Shown here: positions 55,101-62,206 of the stretch, one piece after another
Layout of the letters: every line of letters begins with the position of its first letter
Numbering within the stretch: position 1 is the stretch's first letter
Virus record (IMG/VR): IMGVR_UViG_3300013094_000050
Coordinates: 1 to 62,206 of that record
DNA length: 62,206 nucleotides
Reading direction: 5' to 3' (one strand)
Source of the DNA: a virus
The notes under the pieces: model-generated
Databases searched by the model: none
What the model was told of the DNA's origin: nothing
Seen by the model: the letters and a program-made list of their open reading frames with translations, nothing else
Translations under genes and position numbers: made by a program

Positions 55101-55178
55101 CGTCTCAAAGGCTAAATCAACCCCATTGCGAAGGAGGTTATCCTTTAAGAGCGGACCCGAAATTCGACCAACAGCCAT
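49179..55178 (-). CDS. Beta-helix fibre with two LamG-like domains, 1999 residues
   Basis: The N-terminal motif GRISGPLLKDNLLRNGVDLAF (residues 4-24) is shared with the 1442-residue neighbour and probably anchors both to the virion. Next come repeated short units with ISGNTI/INLTPNGSG, a beta-helix from IYVSTTGSDSNAG near 226, a LamG/concanavalin-type domain (about 443-726) placed inside the helix, the helix continuation (ANEITQVNGAEIYYTAVD), a second helical unit (NIKISGNTIQSV near 850), three copies of a 96-residue repeat (about 1006-1330), the motif NGMIRYNTDHNRYEGY near 1427, and a second LamG-like domain (about 1580-1760). The C-terminus has GMMRFNNDPNYMYVEIYNG. Both LamG domains are candidate glycan binders. 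A 142-base leader with a CTAAATA promoter precedes it. Confidence 0.82.
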   Translation of the reverse strand: MAVGRISGPLLKDNLLRNGVDLAFETNLLYLDVVNSRVGIKNASPQYDLDINGTTRTTNLYASTSSTIGTFTISGSTISSTNSTINLTPNGSSAVVYQGTADIGNLSLTGNTISATNTNGAINITANGSGVINLNSNVLVTGDLHATGNITADGNITLGNASTDTVTFDAEVASSIIPNQNNHYDLGSNSLAWANAYVNTVNTSSLTTSTITANGINLVLPQGNIIYVSTTGSDSNAGVHENNPFLTIAHALSVATSGTTVYVYPGTYSEIFPLTVPEGVTLRGTGIRAVIIQPTAGTKSNDAFLLNGETTLEDFTLTGFLYNSGANTGYGFRFANNFLTTTRSPYIRNLTIITRGSVTSSGDPYGFNQGDAGKGVFADGSVVNSASLRASMLFHGVTFFIPNQDAITATNGVRMEWVNSFTYFANRAVYLYSSTPGFAGAGRTKLRINSQIGTWAVGNTLTYYDTDGVTVLASGTISSISGQYVYINGRHLGFQTITDRPGKTVYAQGGANLSASVKKFGTASLALNGTTDYATIPTNVDFAFGSSAWTIEMWVYRTGNAGAIQYLADLRNTSTDVGLVVYLSATYVPIIAWGAGNTMVTGSAAVPLNTWTHIAIAKSGTSTKMFVNGTQSGSTYTDNNTYIQGPLVIGARYNATLPLGGYIDDLRIEKGVAKYTTNFTPSSVALTSDTNTVLMLHFDGTNGSTVFVDDGYTQQNLRTSAGGTASIINFADYSDFGVEMRIIGSAFSFGNYGIWGDGQGVKAYLVSHNFSYIGSGLLSTDDPSTQIVANEITQVNGAEIYYTAVDNAGQFNVGQYFSVNQKTGIVTFNGQALSITTATAVTFTDGVHTTSILPGEIDTGNIKISGNTIQSVTGDINVTAASGHINLQNNTYITGNLSVTGDTTIGGNITIGNQTSDTVNFVAGINSDLIPATTSAYDLGTSSLNWNNAYFNSAYIGNVTVNSNTISTASSNSDLQLVPNGTGRVYIPSNNVQVDQNVTISNNLTVTSGTTSLQAVGITGTLTQTGDFTQTSGNFSTTGTINSGAITSTGTLTLPDVTISGSTITGTTTATNLTLTPYSGKAVEITSDATLDGNTTVGGTLSVTGTSTLHAVGITGTLTQTGDFTQTSGNFSTTGTINSGAITSTGTLTLPDVTISGSTITGTTTATNLTLTPYSGQQVEITSDATLDGNTTVGGTLSVTGTSTLHAVGITGALTQTGDFTQTSGNFSTTGTINSGAITSTGTLTLPDVTISGSTITGTQSGTNLQIAAYSGQQVEITSNATLDGNATVGGTLSVTGTSTLHAVGITGALTQTGDFTQTGNFSTSGNVTVNGDLSVSGEWTIGNIIIAPPGSPSTITTSTTNSNLILTGNGTGSVVIEGLSVTSNTIASTITNSDITLTPQGTGSVIINSNQSLQVPAGTTLQEPSSPANGMIRYNTDHNRYEGYSNGYWTNLGGVQSVNGQTYITPESSPGAGNNVLSFYAGNTLTATIDSTKLYATNFETSQLSITGNNISALSSNTDINFTTSGSGGVQVGNLLFNGNSITNTATNAVTLFTNTSASNSSFQGTIASQPSNTFTGSISGNILTVSSPPGSLFGGSISFDGSTNYLNMSPGFGVGGIAYTIEFFFYTSSTGTQTILGAGAGGYSLSISSSSVDVQYVGGTTNSYAVSFATNTWNHLVIVRNSSLIETVFINGVRSTSGAITNNLNYGSNTTTIGASLSGTNLFSGELTNLRIVIGTSVYDPTTTTITVPTGPLTAVTGTAILLLASNSANDLIDTSNNETVSQAGSGNVSYSNLSPFGTSGTGLAVGDSLSGSGITPGTYIVSNISGTGTSSSSSWTININYVSAITNETVTSTPVLLTVTSVISGSVTIGNTISGSGITTGTIITAQVSGTTNGLGTYYVTPPQNVPYSTVVTEAAGSGYVQIGGSYGVVIPVGNTTNYPAFQYTETGMMRFNNDPNYMYVEIYNGTSWASVAGAASGVTTSQATDIALGIVLSLG
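51190..52160 (-). repeat. 288-bp tandem repeat array in the 1999-residue fibre
   Basis: The same sequence element starts at 51229, 51517, 51805 and 52093, an exact 288-base (96-codon) step. Copies are close to identical at DNA level and encode units such as TGDFTQTSGNFSTTGTINSG. About three full units plus partial ends. Confidence 0.9.
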
Positions 55179-55320
55179 TTACGCTCCCGTATACCCCGTG
55201 TTTCACGGTTAACCTAGTTTGGGATTGCCCCGCATCCTTTCGGCTCTTTGTCGGTTTACCACAGTTTAATATCGTAAAAACTTGGTCAGTCTTTACAGTA
55301 TTAGTATTTAGCTGTTTTGG
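55179..55320 (-). other. 142-base untranslated leader of the 1999-residue fibre gene
   Basis: The longest gene-free stretch here. It contains a CTAAATA promoter at its distal end and then a GC-richer part than the surrounding genes. This includes CCGTG-AAA-CACGG (plus 55196-55208), a five-pair stem with a three-base loop, close to the start codon. Other leaders in this window are 0-35 bases. No tRNA shape or known riboswitch was recognised. Confidence 0.6.
55305..55311 (-). promoter_or_regulatory. Late promoter upstream of the 1999-residue gene, CTAAATA
   Basis: CTAAATA on the minus strand, directly after the end of the 1442-residue gene. It gives a leader of about 120 bases, much longer than others in the window. 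Confidence 0.5.
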
Positions 55321-58300
55321 TTAGAACCCTAATATGATACTATATATTTCGACTATTGATGCAACTTCGTCTGATGAAATTGAACTACTTGTGCCGTATG
55401 CTTCTACCCATGCTGATCCTGTAAATACTTCAAGAGTAGCTAGTGTCGTGTTGAATCGAGTAGTTCCTGCTGGTGGATTATACGGTCGGTTAACTGAACT
55501 TCCGCTAGGAATAGTTATACCGTATGTACCTCCAAATTTTACATGTCCTTGGCCGGTGCTATTAATTGATAATGCGCCCGATGAAGGAACATATATATTA
55601 TTAACTTGCATACCAGTTCCGTTAAAATAAACAGTTCCAGACGTATTAATATTTGTATTTGTAGATGTATTAAGATTTTCAATTGTATTACCAGATATAC
55701 TTATATTTCCGGCATACATTGTATTATTAGTTAATGCCGTAGAAGTAATTGTTGTGGTGACTGTTCCGTTAATACCAAATCTTAATGTGTTATCCGCTGA
55801 ACCACGTGTTAATTCTGGAGTTATATAAGTTAATTGATTTTGGCTATACAGATTAATAAAATTTACGTATCCAGTATTGTTATAACCTTCTATGTTGTAA
55901 GTTAAATCGTTAAATCTAATTTGTCCGTTAGTTGTTAATACATCTAAACTATCGTCGCTGACTGGTATTTTTAAGCTAGTCGTTGCATTTATTGTAACAT
56001 TGCCAGTTCCCGACGGCGATAAAATAATGCTTTTTTGTAAAGTTGTTGGAGTAGGGTGAGTAGTTTGACTAACTGAATATGACTGCCCAGGTTGAAATAC
56101 AGCGCCCCCACTAGCTGTTATACTTACATTATTTCCTGCAATAGAAGTCGAAGTAACATAGGTATTAGCAGACATTCCTGGACCTGTAATATACCAAGTA
56201 CCGATACTGTAGTTTGCTGCGTAATAATCCCAACCTGTTTGGCTATGATTCAATACTTGAGAAAATATACTTGTATTTGATGCAATAAGATTAGAATTTA
56301 ATTCACTAGAAGTGGTGTTAAGTCCACTTAATGTTCGGGCAAATGTATTTGTTATAGAGCTATTATTAAAACTTAAATCTTCAATAAGAACATTACCGGT
56401 TCCGTTACCATTGAAGGTAATATTGTGTCCAGTTATTGAATTAGTAATCGTACTATTGTCAAAATTAAATTCGCCAATATTAGTGTATGTACCATATACA
56501 TACAAATTACCACCTGTAGTAGTTAACTTACCATTAATAATACTGTTGCCAGTTTGATTAAAATCCCCAGTCTGTGTTATGGCGACGGATGTGACATCAT
56601 TTGAAAATGTTGTTAATCCAGAAGTAACTGCTAATGTTCCACTAATAGAAACATTATCATTAAATTTTGCACTAGTTATTTCTACATTATTGCCAGCCGG
56701 AGATGTCAATTTTAAGTTTGTATTAGTAATTCCAGAAATTACACTACTATTAATTTCAATTGTTGGTAATATTAACGGATTGGCAGCAGTTATGTTGCCT
56801 ACATTAGTTATTGCTCCTAATGTAGCATTACCGGTAATATTATAACTACCACTTTGTGTAATCGCTCCGGATGTGACATCATTTGAAAATGTTGTTAATC
56901 CAGAAGTAACTGCTAATGTTCCACTAATAGAAACATTGTGATCAAATTTAGTAGCTCCAGTAACTTCGACATTTTTTCCGGTATACGGAGTTAACTTTAA
57001 GTTACTTCCGGACACTAGCCCTAATATTGTACTGTTATTAATTTCAACTGTTGGTAATATTAACGGATTGGCAGCAGTTATGTTGCCTACGTTAGTTATT
57101 GCTCCTAGTGTAGCATTGCCGGTAATATTATAACTACCACTTTGTGTAATTGCTCCGCTAGTAACATCACTTGAAAATGTTGTTAGTCCAGATGTAACAC
57201 CTAATGTTCCGCTAATAGAAACATTGTGATCAAATTTAGTAGCTCCAGTAACTTCGACATTTTTTCCAGTATATGGCGTTAATTTTAAGTTACTGCCGGA
57301 CACAAGTCCAGTAATTACAGTGCCGTTAATTTCAATTGTTGGTAATATTAACGGATTGGCAGCAGTTATGTTGCTTGCATTAGTTATTGCTCCTAATGTA
57401 GCATTACCGGTAATATTATAACTACCACTTTGTGTAATTGCATTAGAAGTTGTATTTTTTAGACTAGTTGTACCATTTGTAGTTAGCGCTTGCCCAATTG
57501 TTAAATTGTTATTAATTTGTACATTTGCATTAGGTACATAAATTTTGCCTGAGCCATTTGCCGTTAAACGCAGATCGGTATTGGTAGTAAGGGTGGAAAT
57601 TGTACTGCCAGTAATCTGTGTAGTACCTGTAATATCGATTAGCTGTGCATATAAATTTCTCCAAATATATGAACTAGATCCTAAATTAAACGCATTATTT
57701 GCATCAGGTTTTATTGTCTGTGTAAGATAATCGACAATTGTTACTGTATCGTATGCTTGTCCGCCTAATGTAAGATTTCCATCGATAATAACATTTTCAG
57801 TTATTGCTAAATTTCCAGTTATTGCTACATTAGTATTCAATGTAGTAGTACCACTATATGCTAAGAAATTAGTATTACCTGCTAACGAATCTATATTGTT
57901 ATCATGTATACGAATATTAGCAATTATAATATCAGCTGCTTCTATTAAAGTTTGTCCGTTTAACCCTTCAAGTGAAATACTTCCGTTTGCAGCAAAATTA
58001 AGTGTCTGTGCATTGAATGTAACTGTACCATTTTGTTGATTAACGTAAAAAATATCACCTATTCGATAATCACCAATTTGATCAACACTGTCATAGTATA
58101 TTGTTCCACCGTTTATAGCAACAACTTCATTAGCTTGAATTACTAAAGATTCGTCGTCGCTAGTATCTGCACCAGTGCCAACATATCCAAAATTATGTCC
58201 TACAATATGCCCTAATGTATTGGCACCGTCGGCTACAACTCCATATGTTCCAAACACATTGGCGCTGTTTATAGTTCTTAACTCGGCGCCAAATTTAACT

Positions 58301-59649
58301 CCTAGATTTGCATAACCGGCTGTACCTTGTGTTAAGTAAATTCCTCGTTTTGCAAAATATGTAAAACTATTAACACTTTCAGATCTTGCACCATTTGTTA
58401 CAGTTATTGCATTTTGATTTGGTGTAAAGAATGTTGCACCGTAAAATAATATTGATGCTTGAATACTCGATGAATTGACTACACTACCATCGATATATGC
58501 TCCGCCACCTGCATCACCTGTATTAAATCCTCGGGGATCCGCGCTACTTGTCACACTGCCAGAAGTTAAAACAGTAACTTGATAGATATAAGGACTTTTT
58601 GCAGTTGCTAGATAGTTATTAGCAAACTTAAATGCATACCCTGTATTGTTTGTTGCATTGTAGTAGAAATTTGAGATTGTTAAAAATGATACAGTAGTTT
58701 CACCATTTAATAAAAATGCATCTTTGGAATTAGTACCGACTGTTGGTTGAATTGTAACTGATCTTATTCCTGCGCCGCGAACAGATACACCTTGTGGTAT
58801 AGTTAATGGAAATATTTCTGTATATGTACCTGGAAATATTACAACTTCAGTACCAGTAGTTGCTACTGATAATGCTTGTTTAACTGTTCTAAATGGTGCG
58901 TGTTGATGAATTCCGCTGTTCGTATCACTACCATTCACTGAAACATAAATTGTATTACCTGGCGATAATGTTAAATTTATATTGTTTGCAGTAATATTAT
59001 TAGTGATAATATTAGTAGCATTAACATTAGTTGTATATAATGTTTTCCAATTTGATGATAAGGTTCCTAAATTATTATACACCAAGCCTGAAGGAATAAT
59101 ACTACTACTAATTTCTGCATCGAAAGTAATTGTATCAGTGTTAGCATTGCCTAATGTAATATTACCGTCCCAAGTAATATTACCGGTTGCATGCAAGTCG
59201 CCTGAAACAGTTGTTGTTACACTTCCATTTCCATTTGCAAAACTTATTATGCCTGATCCGTTTGGAGTAATGTTAATACTATCATTAGTAACAGTATCTG
59301 AAATTGTATTAGCAAGTATGTTTAAGTTATCAGTTGCTAATCCAGATATTACAATCGTAGGATTACTTGATTGATTTGGACTGATAGTAATACCACTAGT
59401 TACTTGTTGAATAGTGTTGCCACTAATAACCCAATTGCCGATATCAGCAGTAGTTGTAACTAATAAGTTTGTTGTGTTTACAGCAGTAGGTGCATAAACT
59501 TCTGTAACTGGTGCGTTTGAATTAAAGCCAACGCGACCATTGTTTACGTCAATATATAATACTTGTGTATCAAAGGCAAGATTTACACCGTTACGCTTTA
59601 AGTTATCTGCTAGTAACGGGCCACTGATTCTACCTAGTTCGCGCCCCAT
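55321..59649 (-). CDS. Beta-helix fibre with 96-residue repeats, 1442 residues
   Basis: Paralogue of the 1999-residue protein without the LamG domains. The N-terminus has GRISGPLLADNLKRNGVNLAF (about residues 6-26), then short ISGNTI units, a beta-helix from IYVSVNGSDTNSG near 238 with GTYTEIFPLTIPQGVSVRG, the helix body with FGTYGVVADGANT, and a tandem array (about 730-1027) of units containing SGSYNITGNATLGAITN and LTPYTGKNVEVTGATKF. It ends with GTTRFNTTLATLEVFTGSAW, the short collar-like motif shared with several neighbours. Predicted to be a trimeric rod or spike. Read directly after the 357-residue protein with a 14-base gap. Confidence 0.82.
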   Translation of the reverse strand: MGRELGRISGPLLADNLKRNGVNLAFDTQVLYIDVNNGRVGFNSNAPVTEVYAPTAVNTTNLLVTTTADIGNWVISGNTIQQVTSGITISPNQSSNPTIVISGLATDNLNILANTISDTVTNDSINITPNGSGIISFANGNGSVTTTVSGDLHATGNITWDGNITLGNANTDTITFDAEISSSIIPSGLVYNNLGTLSSNWKTLYTTNVNATNIITNNITANNINLTLSPGNTIYVSVNGSDTNSGIHQHAPFRTVKQALSVATTGTEVVIFPGTYTEIFPLTIPQGVSVRGAGIRSVTIQPTVGTNSKDAFLLNGETTVSFLTISNFYYNATNNTGYAFKFANNYLATAKSPYIYQVTVLTSGSVTSSADPRGFNTGDAGGGAYIDGSVVNSSSIQASILFYGATFFTPNQNAITVTNGARSESVNSFTYFAKRGIYLTQGTAGYANLGVKFGAELRTINSANVFGTYGVVADGANTLGHIVGHNFGYVGTGADTSDDESLVIQANEVVAINGGTIYYDSVDQIGDYRIGDIFYVNQQNGTVTFNAQTLNFAANGSISLEGLNGQTLIEAADIIIANIRIHDNNIDSLAGNTNFLAYSGTTTLNTNVAITGNLAITENVIIDGNLTLGGQAYDTVTIVDYLTQTIKPDANNAFNLGSSSYIWRNLYAQLIDITGTTQITGSTISTLTTNTDLRLTANGSGKIYVPNANVQINNNLTIGQALTTNGTTSLKNTTSNAITQSGSYNITGNATLGAITNASNITAANPLILPTIEINGTVITGLVSGSNLKLTPYTGKNVEVTGATKFDHNVSISGTLGVTSGLTTFSSDVTSGAITQSGSYNITGNATLGAITNVGNITAANPLILPTVEINNSTILGLVSGSNLKLTPYTGKNVEVTGATKFDHNVSISGTLAVTSGLTTFSNDVTSGAITQSGSYNITGNATLGAITNVGNITAANPLILPTIEINSSVISGITNTNLKLTSPAGNNVEITSAKFNDNVSISGTLAVTSGLTTFSNDVTSVAITQTGDFNQTGNSIINGKLTTTGGNLYVYGTYTNIGEFNFDNSTITNSITGHNITFNGNGTGNVLIEDLSFNNSSITNTFARTLSGLNTTSSELNSNLIASNTSIFSQVLNHSQTGWDYYAANYSIGTWYITGPGMSANTYVTSTSIAGNNVSITASGGAVFQPGQSYSVSQTTHPTPTTLQKSIILSPSGTGNVTINATTSLKIPVSDDSLDVLTTNGQIRFNDLTYNIEGYNNTGYVNFINLYSQNQLTYITPELTRGSADNTLRFGINGTVTTTITSTALTNNTMYAGNISISGNTIENLNTSTNTNINTSGTVYFNGTGMQVNNIYVPSSGALSINSTGQGHVKFGGTYGITIPSGSSVNRPYNPPAGTTRFNTTLATLEVFTGSAWVEAYGTSSSISSDEVASIVEIYSIILGF
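56573..57438 (-). repeat. 282/288-bp tandem repeat array in the 1442-residue fibre
   Basis: Corresponding points of the repeat lie at 56573, 56855, 57143 and 57431: steps of 282, 288 and 288 bases. The units are nearly identical in DNA and encode 94-96 residues, the same length as in the 1999-residue paralogue although the sequence differs. Confidence 0.9.
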
Positions 59650-59663
59650 GATTGTGATTTACC

Positions 59664-60737
59664 TTATGCGTCAAAGCCCAACAAGGCTATGACAACTTTG
59701 CCGTAGGGCACTGGAGTGGTGAAGTTTAAGAAATATCCCGTACCGCTGGCACTTGTTTTTACGATAGTGTATGTGGTATTAACTGCCACTGTACTGGTTA
59801 TAGTGCCTGGGCTGAATGTAACACTGACCAGTGCATCAGTGTTAGGATCAGTAACATAACTAGAAATAGTTGAACCAGCCAAGTTGGTTCCTGAAATTGT
59901 TGCACCCACCAAATTCACAGTTGGATATACTGCGCCAACAGCATCAATTTCTCCGCCATTGTTATAAGTAGCGGTAGCTGTACTGGTGTAACTGACACTA
60001 TTTACTGCACTAGCTGTAACTGTAAACGAACCGTTGTAAGTACCAGGACCAGTTGAGTTGATTCCTGTTACACTAATAGTTGCTCCAACTGCAAACGGAA
60101 TTTGTGTTTGCGTGGTAAAAGTCAATGTAACCGTACTACCATTTCCACTTGCTCCTGTAACAAACAAACTGGTATTAAAATATAAAGTTGTGGAACCTAC
60201 AGTGGCATTATAACTTAATTTTGGACTATAAGTTTCTGCTGGCAATGTGGGATTTTGTACTATTGTATAGTTGATACCACTGACCTGTATTACGTTTTCC
60301 ACAATTACTAAAACATTTTGTGCTCCAACAGTTGCACCGTTAGCATTGTTGCCAGGATTATAATATGTACTATTCAACGGGCCAAAAAATAAATTTTGAC
60401 TGTCGCCTGCGCCTAAATTTTGTTGGATGATTGTACCTTGTTCTGTAAATCTCAATGCTCTCCAACGACCAGCACTATATACTTCTACCTGACCACCTGA
60501 AATAGCATCTGTATTATAACGAATCATGCCATTAACAGGTCCGCCGCTTCGCGCAAGAGTATTACCAGTAGGCAATATCAAACTACCAGTATTATTATTC
60601 ATGTAAACAGTATTTGTTGAATTAATATATGTACTAGTACCAACATTTACATAAAAATTCTGCTGGTTGGCATCGACATATACTGTATTGTCGTTAGCTG
60701 TTCTACGATTTAAGGTTTGACGATTAAGGTATCTCAT
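59664..60737 (-). CDS. Virion structural protein, fibre cluster
   Basis: 357 residues. The basic N-terminus RYLNRQTLNRRTAN is followed by LPTGNTLARSGGPVNGMIRYNTD near 54 and VEVYSAGRWRALRF near 84, the same collar-like motif found near the ends of the 1999- and 1442-residue fibres. A beta-rich part follows, with an Ig-like segment TGASGNGSTVTLTFTTQTQIPFAVG near 190 that resembles the cassette found in both giants. It ends FTTPVPYGKVVIALLGFDA. Overlaps the upstream 117-residue gene by one base. Probably a fibre or fibre-connector subunit; I cannot assign a T4 counterpart. Confidence 0.6.
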   Translation of the reverse strand: MRYLNRQTLNRRTANDNTVYVDANQQNFYVNVGTSTYINSTNTVYMNNNTGSLILPTGNTLARSGGPVNGMIRYNTDAISGGQVEVYSAGRWRALRFTEQGTIIQQNLGAGDSQNLFFGPLNSTYYNPGNNANGATVGAQNVLVIVENVIQVSGINYTIVQNPTLPAETYSPKLSYNATVGSTTLYFNTSLFVTGASGNGSTVTLTFTTQTQIPFAVGATISVTGINSTGPGTYNGSFTVTASAVNSVSYTSTATATYNNGGEIDAVGAVYPTVNLVGATISGTNLAGSTISSYVTDPNTDALVSVTFSPGTITSTVAVNTTYTIVKTSASGTGYFLNFTTPVPYGKVVIALLGFDA

Positions 60738-61090
60738 TATACAGGTAATGTGCTTATTGTAATTGTTAGTGTAGATGCTGCACTAGAAACTGCTACGATT
60801 GAATCATACGGACCTAATACTAATTTTTCTTGATCTAAACTTACAGTTTCGTATGGTGGAACTGGAATGGCATTTATAACCATATTTGCTACACCCGGTG
60901 TGCCTAATGCCAATCCTGCACCACTTGAACTCGGTACAACATAAAGTGTAAGAGTTGCATTTGTACTGCTAGTTGTATTACAAATCATTATGCATGTAAT
61001 TGCATTACCTACTTGAGGTGAAGTAACTGAACTGGTATAAACTAACCCTGCTCCAGTTGTTGTTGCTACTACGGATGATGTAATTGCCAT
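60737..61090 (-). CDS. Virion beta-sandwich protein, single-domain
   Basis: 117 residues. Shares with the 23407 and 48843 proteins the order: AITCIMICNTTSSTNATLTLYV near 28, NAIPVPPYETVSLDQEKLVLGPYDSI near 72, then closing strands. Single-base stop/start overlap with the following 357-residue gene implies coupled translation. Likely a small structural piece of the fibre complex. Confidence 0.6.
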   Translation of the reverse strand: MAITSSVVATTTGAGLVYTSSVTSPQVGNAITCIMICNTTSSTNATLTLYVVPSSSGAGLALGTPGVANMVINAIPVPPYETVSLDQEKLVLGPYDSIVAVSSAASTLTITISTLPV

Positions 61091-61099
61091 TGTAAATCC

Positions 61100-62110
61100 T
61101 TATAATAATATGCTGTAAAGAACTGCTTTATGTCTACTTATTAATTCATCTGGAACTGGCGCAACTGTAGTACTTGTAAAATATACTCCTGAACCACCAG
61201 GGCCAACTGTTGAGCTTGAATAAATTTTTGTAGTTCCCGAAATAGCACCAGGTGTCGATTGATTAGTTAAACCTAACACACTATTAATAGAAACATTGCC
61301 GTTATTAGCTTGAATAGTAAGTGTACTAGATCCGCTAGTATCTTGTATGGTATTTCCTGATATTACAATATTACCTGCTGATAAACCTGCACTGCTTATT
61401 TGTACTTCTAATGACCCGCCAATTGTAAAATCAATAGTAGTAGCTGTAGTGGCAATTGAAGTATCGGCACTAGATATTGGACTAGTTACTGGAAATTGTA
61501 CTGTTGAAACAGTAGCTGTTCCTTGTGCACCTGGATTTAGTGCGCTCCATGTACTAGCAATATATGTTTGAATAAATCCTAAAGTTGCAATATCATTTAC
61601 GTTTGATATCAAACTTGAATAATTTGGGCTATTCACAACTTTTAATACCGCTGTAGAAGAACTTTGTAAATCAAATCCTAAATCTGACACTCCATCATTT
61701 GTGATTGTCCTCAAAGACAAACCAGATAGTGCTGTACTATTAGTGGAAGTATTTCTTGTTTGTAATACAAATGTTCCTTGAACTTCTGAATTTGTCGAAG
61801 TATCATAATGGAAAATTTGTTCGCTGAATAATATTTGTGCAGATGGAGCTGAACCTCGTTCAATTTCAATACCTGATTGGTAACCTAAAGCACTACTAAT
61901 ACCACTTCCGGTAGCACCATAATTCAATTGAATTATATTATCTGCGACTGTGGTATTGGTAGACTCTACCGTTGTAGTAGTACCTTTAACGTCAAGATTA
62001 CCTGTGATAGTAACTAACCCAGCGTTAGTTCCAGTGTCGAGATAAATGTTACCTCCACTTTGAACTTGTATTCTGTAATCACCGTTACTTACTTTGAGTA
62101 CTCTTGACAT
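61100..62110 (-). CDS. Fibre-cluster structural protein
   Basis: 336 residues. The start SRVLKVSNGDYRIQVQSGGNIYLDTG, then TITGNLDVKGTTTTVESTNTTVADNII near 34, is a conserved opening of fibre-cluster proteins in T4-like phages of aquatic hosts. The segment SGIEIERGSAPSAQILFSE near 79 follows. The C-terminal half contains the short repeat units seen in the large fibres (NIVISGNTIQDTSGSSTL near 246). An AGGAC ribosome site precedes the ATG. It is probably a proximal or connecting fibre component, since it shares motifs with the N-terminal parts of the large fibres. Confidence 0.65.
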   Translation of the reverse strand: MSRVLKVSNGDYRIQVQSGGNIYLDTGTNAGLVTITGNLDVKGTTTTVESTNTTVADNIIQLNYGATGSGISSALGYQSGIEIERGSAPSAQILFSEQIFHYDTSTNSEVQGTFVLQTRNTSTNSTALSGLSLRTITNDGVSDLGFDLQSSSTAVLKVVNSPNYSSLISNVNDIATLGFIQTYIASTWSALNPGAQGTATVSTVQFPVTSPISSADTSIATTATTIDFTIGGSLEVQISSAGLSAGNIVISGNTIQDTSGSSTLTIQANNGNVSINSVLGLTNQSTPGAISGTTKIYSSSTVGPGGSGVYFTSTTVAPVPDELISRHKAVLYSILL

Positions 62111-62128
62111 TTAAGGTCCTTGTGTTAA

Positions 62129-62206
62129 TTAACTGTTATCAATAGTAACAGTTGAGTTCAATGTTGGAGATGTTAAATTCCAAGGAACTGCTTGCTCGTT
62201 AGCAAA
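62129..62206 (-). CDS. C-terminus of a gene entering from the right edge
   Basis: Read by hand: the frame enters from the right edge and ends with a TAA at 62129-62131, giving 25 residues that finish STVTIDNS. Too short to identify. It belongs to the same minus-strand unit as the fibre genes, 18 bases before the next ATG. Confidence 0.55.
   Translation of the reverse strand, partial: FANEQAVPWNLTSPTLNSTVTIDNS

Noticed and set aside
55179-55320. tRNA or known riboswitch in the fibre gene leader
   Set aside because: No cloverleaf with a 7-bp acceptor stem or T-loop sequence could be drawn, and no riboswitch core was recognised.
51190-57438. Regular repeats considered as a CRISPR-like or phase-variation array
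   Set aside because: Units are 288 bases, coding and contiguous, without unique spacers; they are protein repeats.

Overview
This window is a late-gene segment of a T4-superfamily myovirus. It is AT-rich and dense in genes, with no photosynthesis genes, tRNAs, integrase or plasmid functions. The neck, sheath, tube, terminase and head-completion proteins look like those of aquatic T4-like phages (the cyanophage and pelagiphage groups) more than coliphage T4. This is a judgement from recognisable family sequence; no search was run. The host cannot be named. No stretch longer than 300 bases lacks a gene; the largest gap is the 142-base leader at 55179-55320.

Layout. (1) 1-7779, minus strand: head and tail module in the order sheath gp18, tube gp19, a second tube-superfamily protein, a small conserved protein, head-completion nuclease gp4, small terminase gp16, a putative internal head protein, and an acidic protein cut by the window edge. 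(2) 7887-10224: an HNH endonuclease on plus, then dNMP kinase (gp1), a 2OG-Fe(II) oxygenase and neck protein gp13 on minus. (3) 10270-16406, plus strand: neck gp14, tail completion gp15, a Nudix hydrolase, two distantly related proteins of unknown function, and two 2OG-Fe(II) oxygenase-like proteins. (4) 16387-19826, minus: carbamoyltransferase, a DUF6445-like oxygenase-type protein and a GT9-like glycosyltransferase. (5) 19891-62206, minus: about 42 kb of adhesin and fibre genes, including proteins of 4936, 3268, 1999 and 1442 residues among several small beta-rich proteins.

How it fits together. Regions 1-3 build the head-tail connector, tail and packaging machine. Regions 2-4 carry an accessory set (four oxygenase-type proteins, carbamoyltransferase, glycosyltransferase, Nudix) that could modify glycans or proteins; this is inferred from families and proximity only. 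Region 5 is a very large host-recognition apparatus made of carbohydrate-binding-like modules, beta-helices, LamG domains, Asp-box blades and tandem repeats. The modules have been duplicated and shuffled between neighbouring genes. T4-type late promoter motifs (TATAAATA, GATAAATA, CTAAATA) precede many transcription units. Two of them sit so close to the start codon that the mRNA would be almost leaderless.

Most striking: the 14.8-kb gene for a 4936-residue protein and its 3268-residue paralogue, the eleven-blade Asp-box array, a small domain cassette found at DNA level in both giants, and the oxygenase/carbamoyltransferase/glycosyltransferase island beside them.
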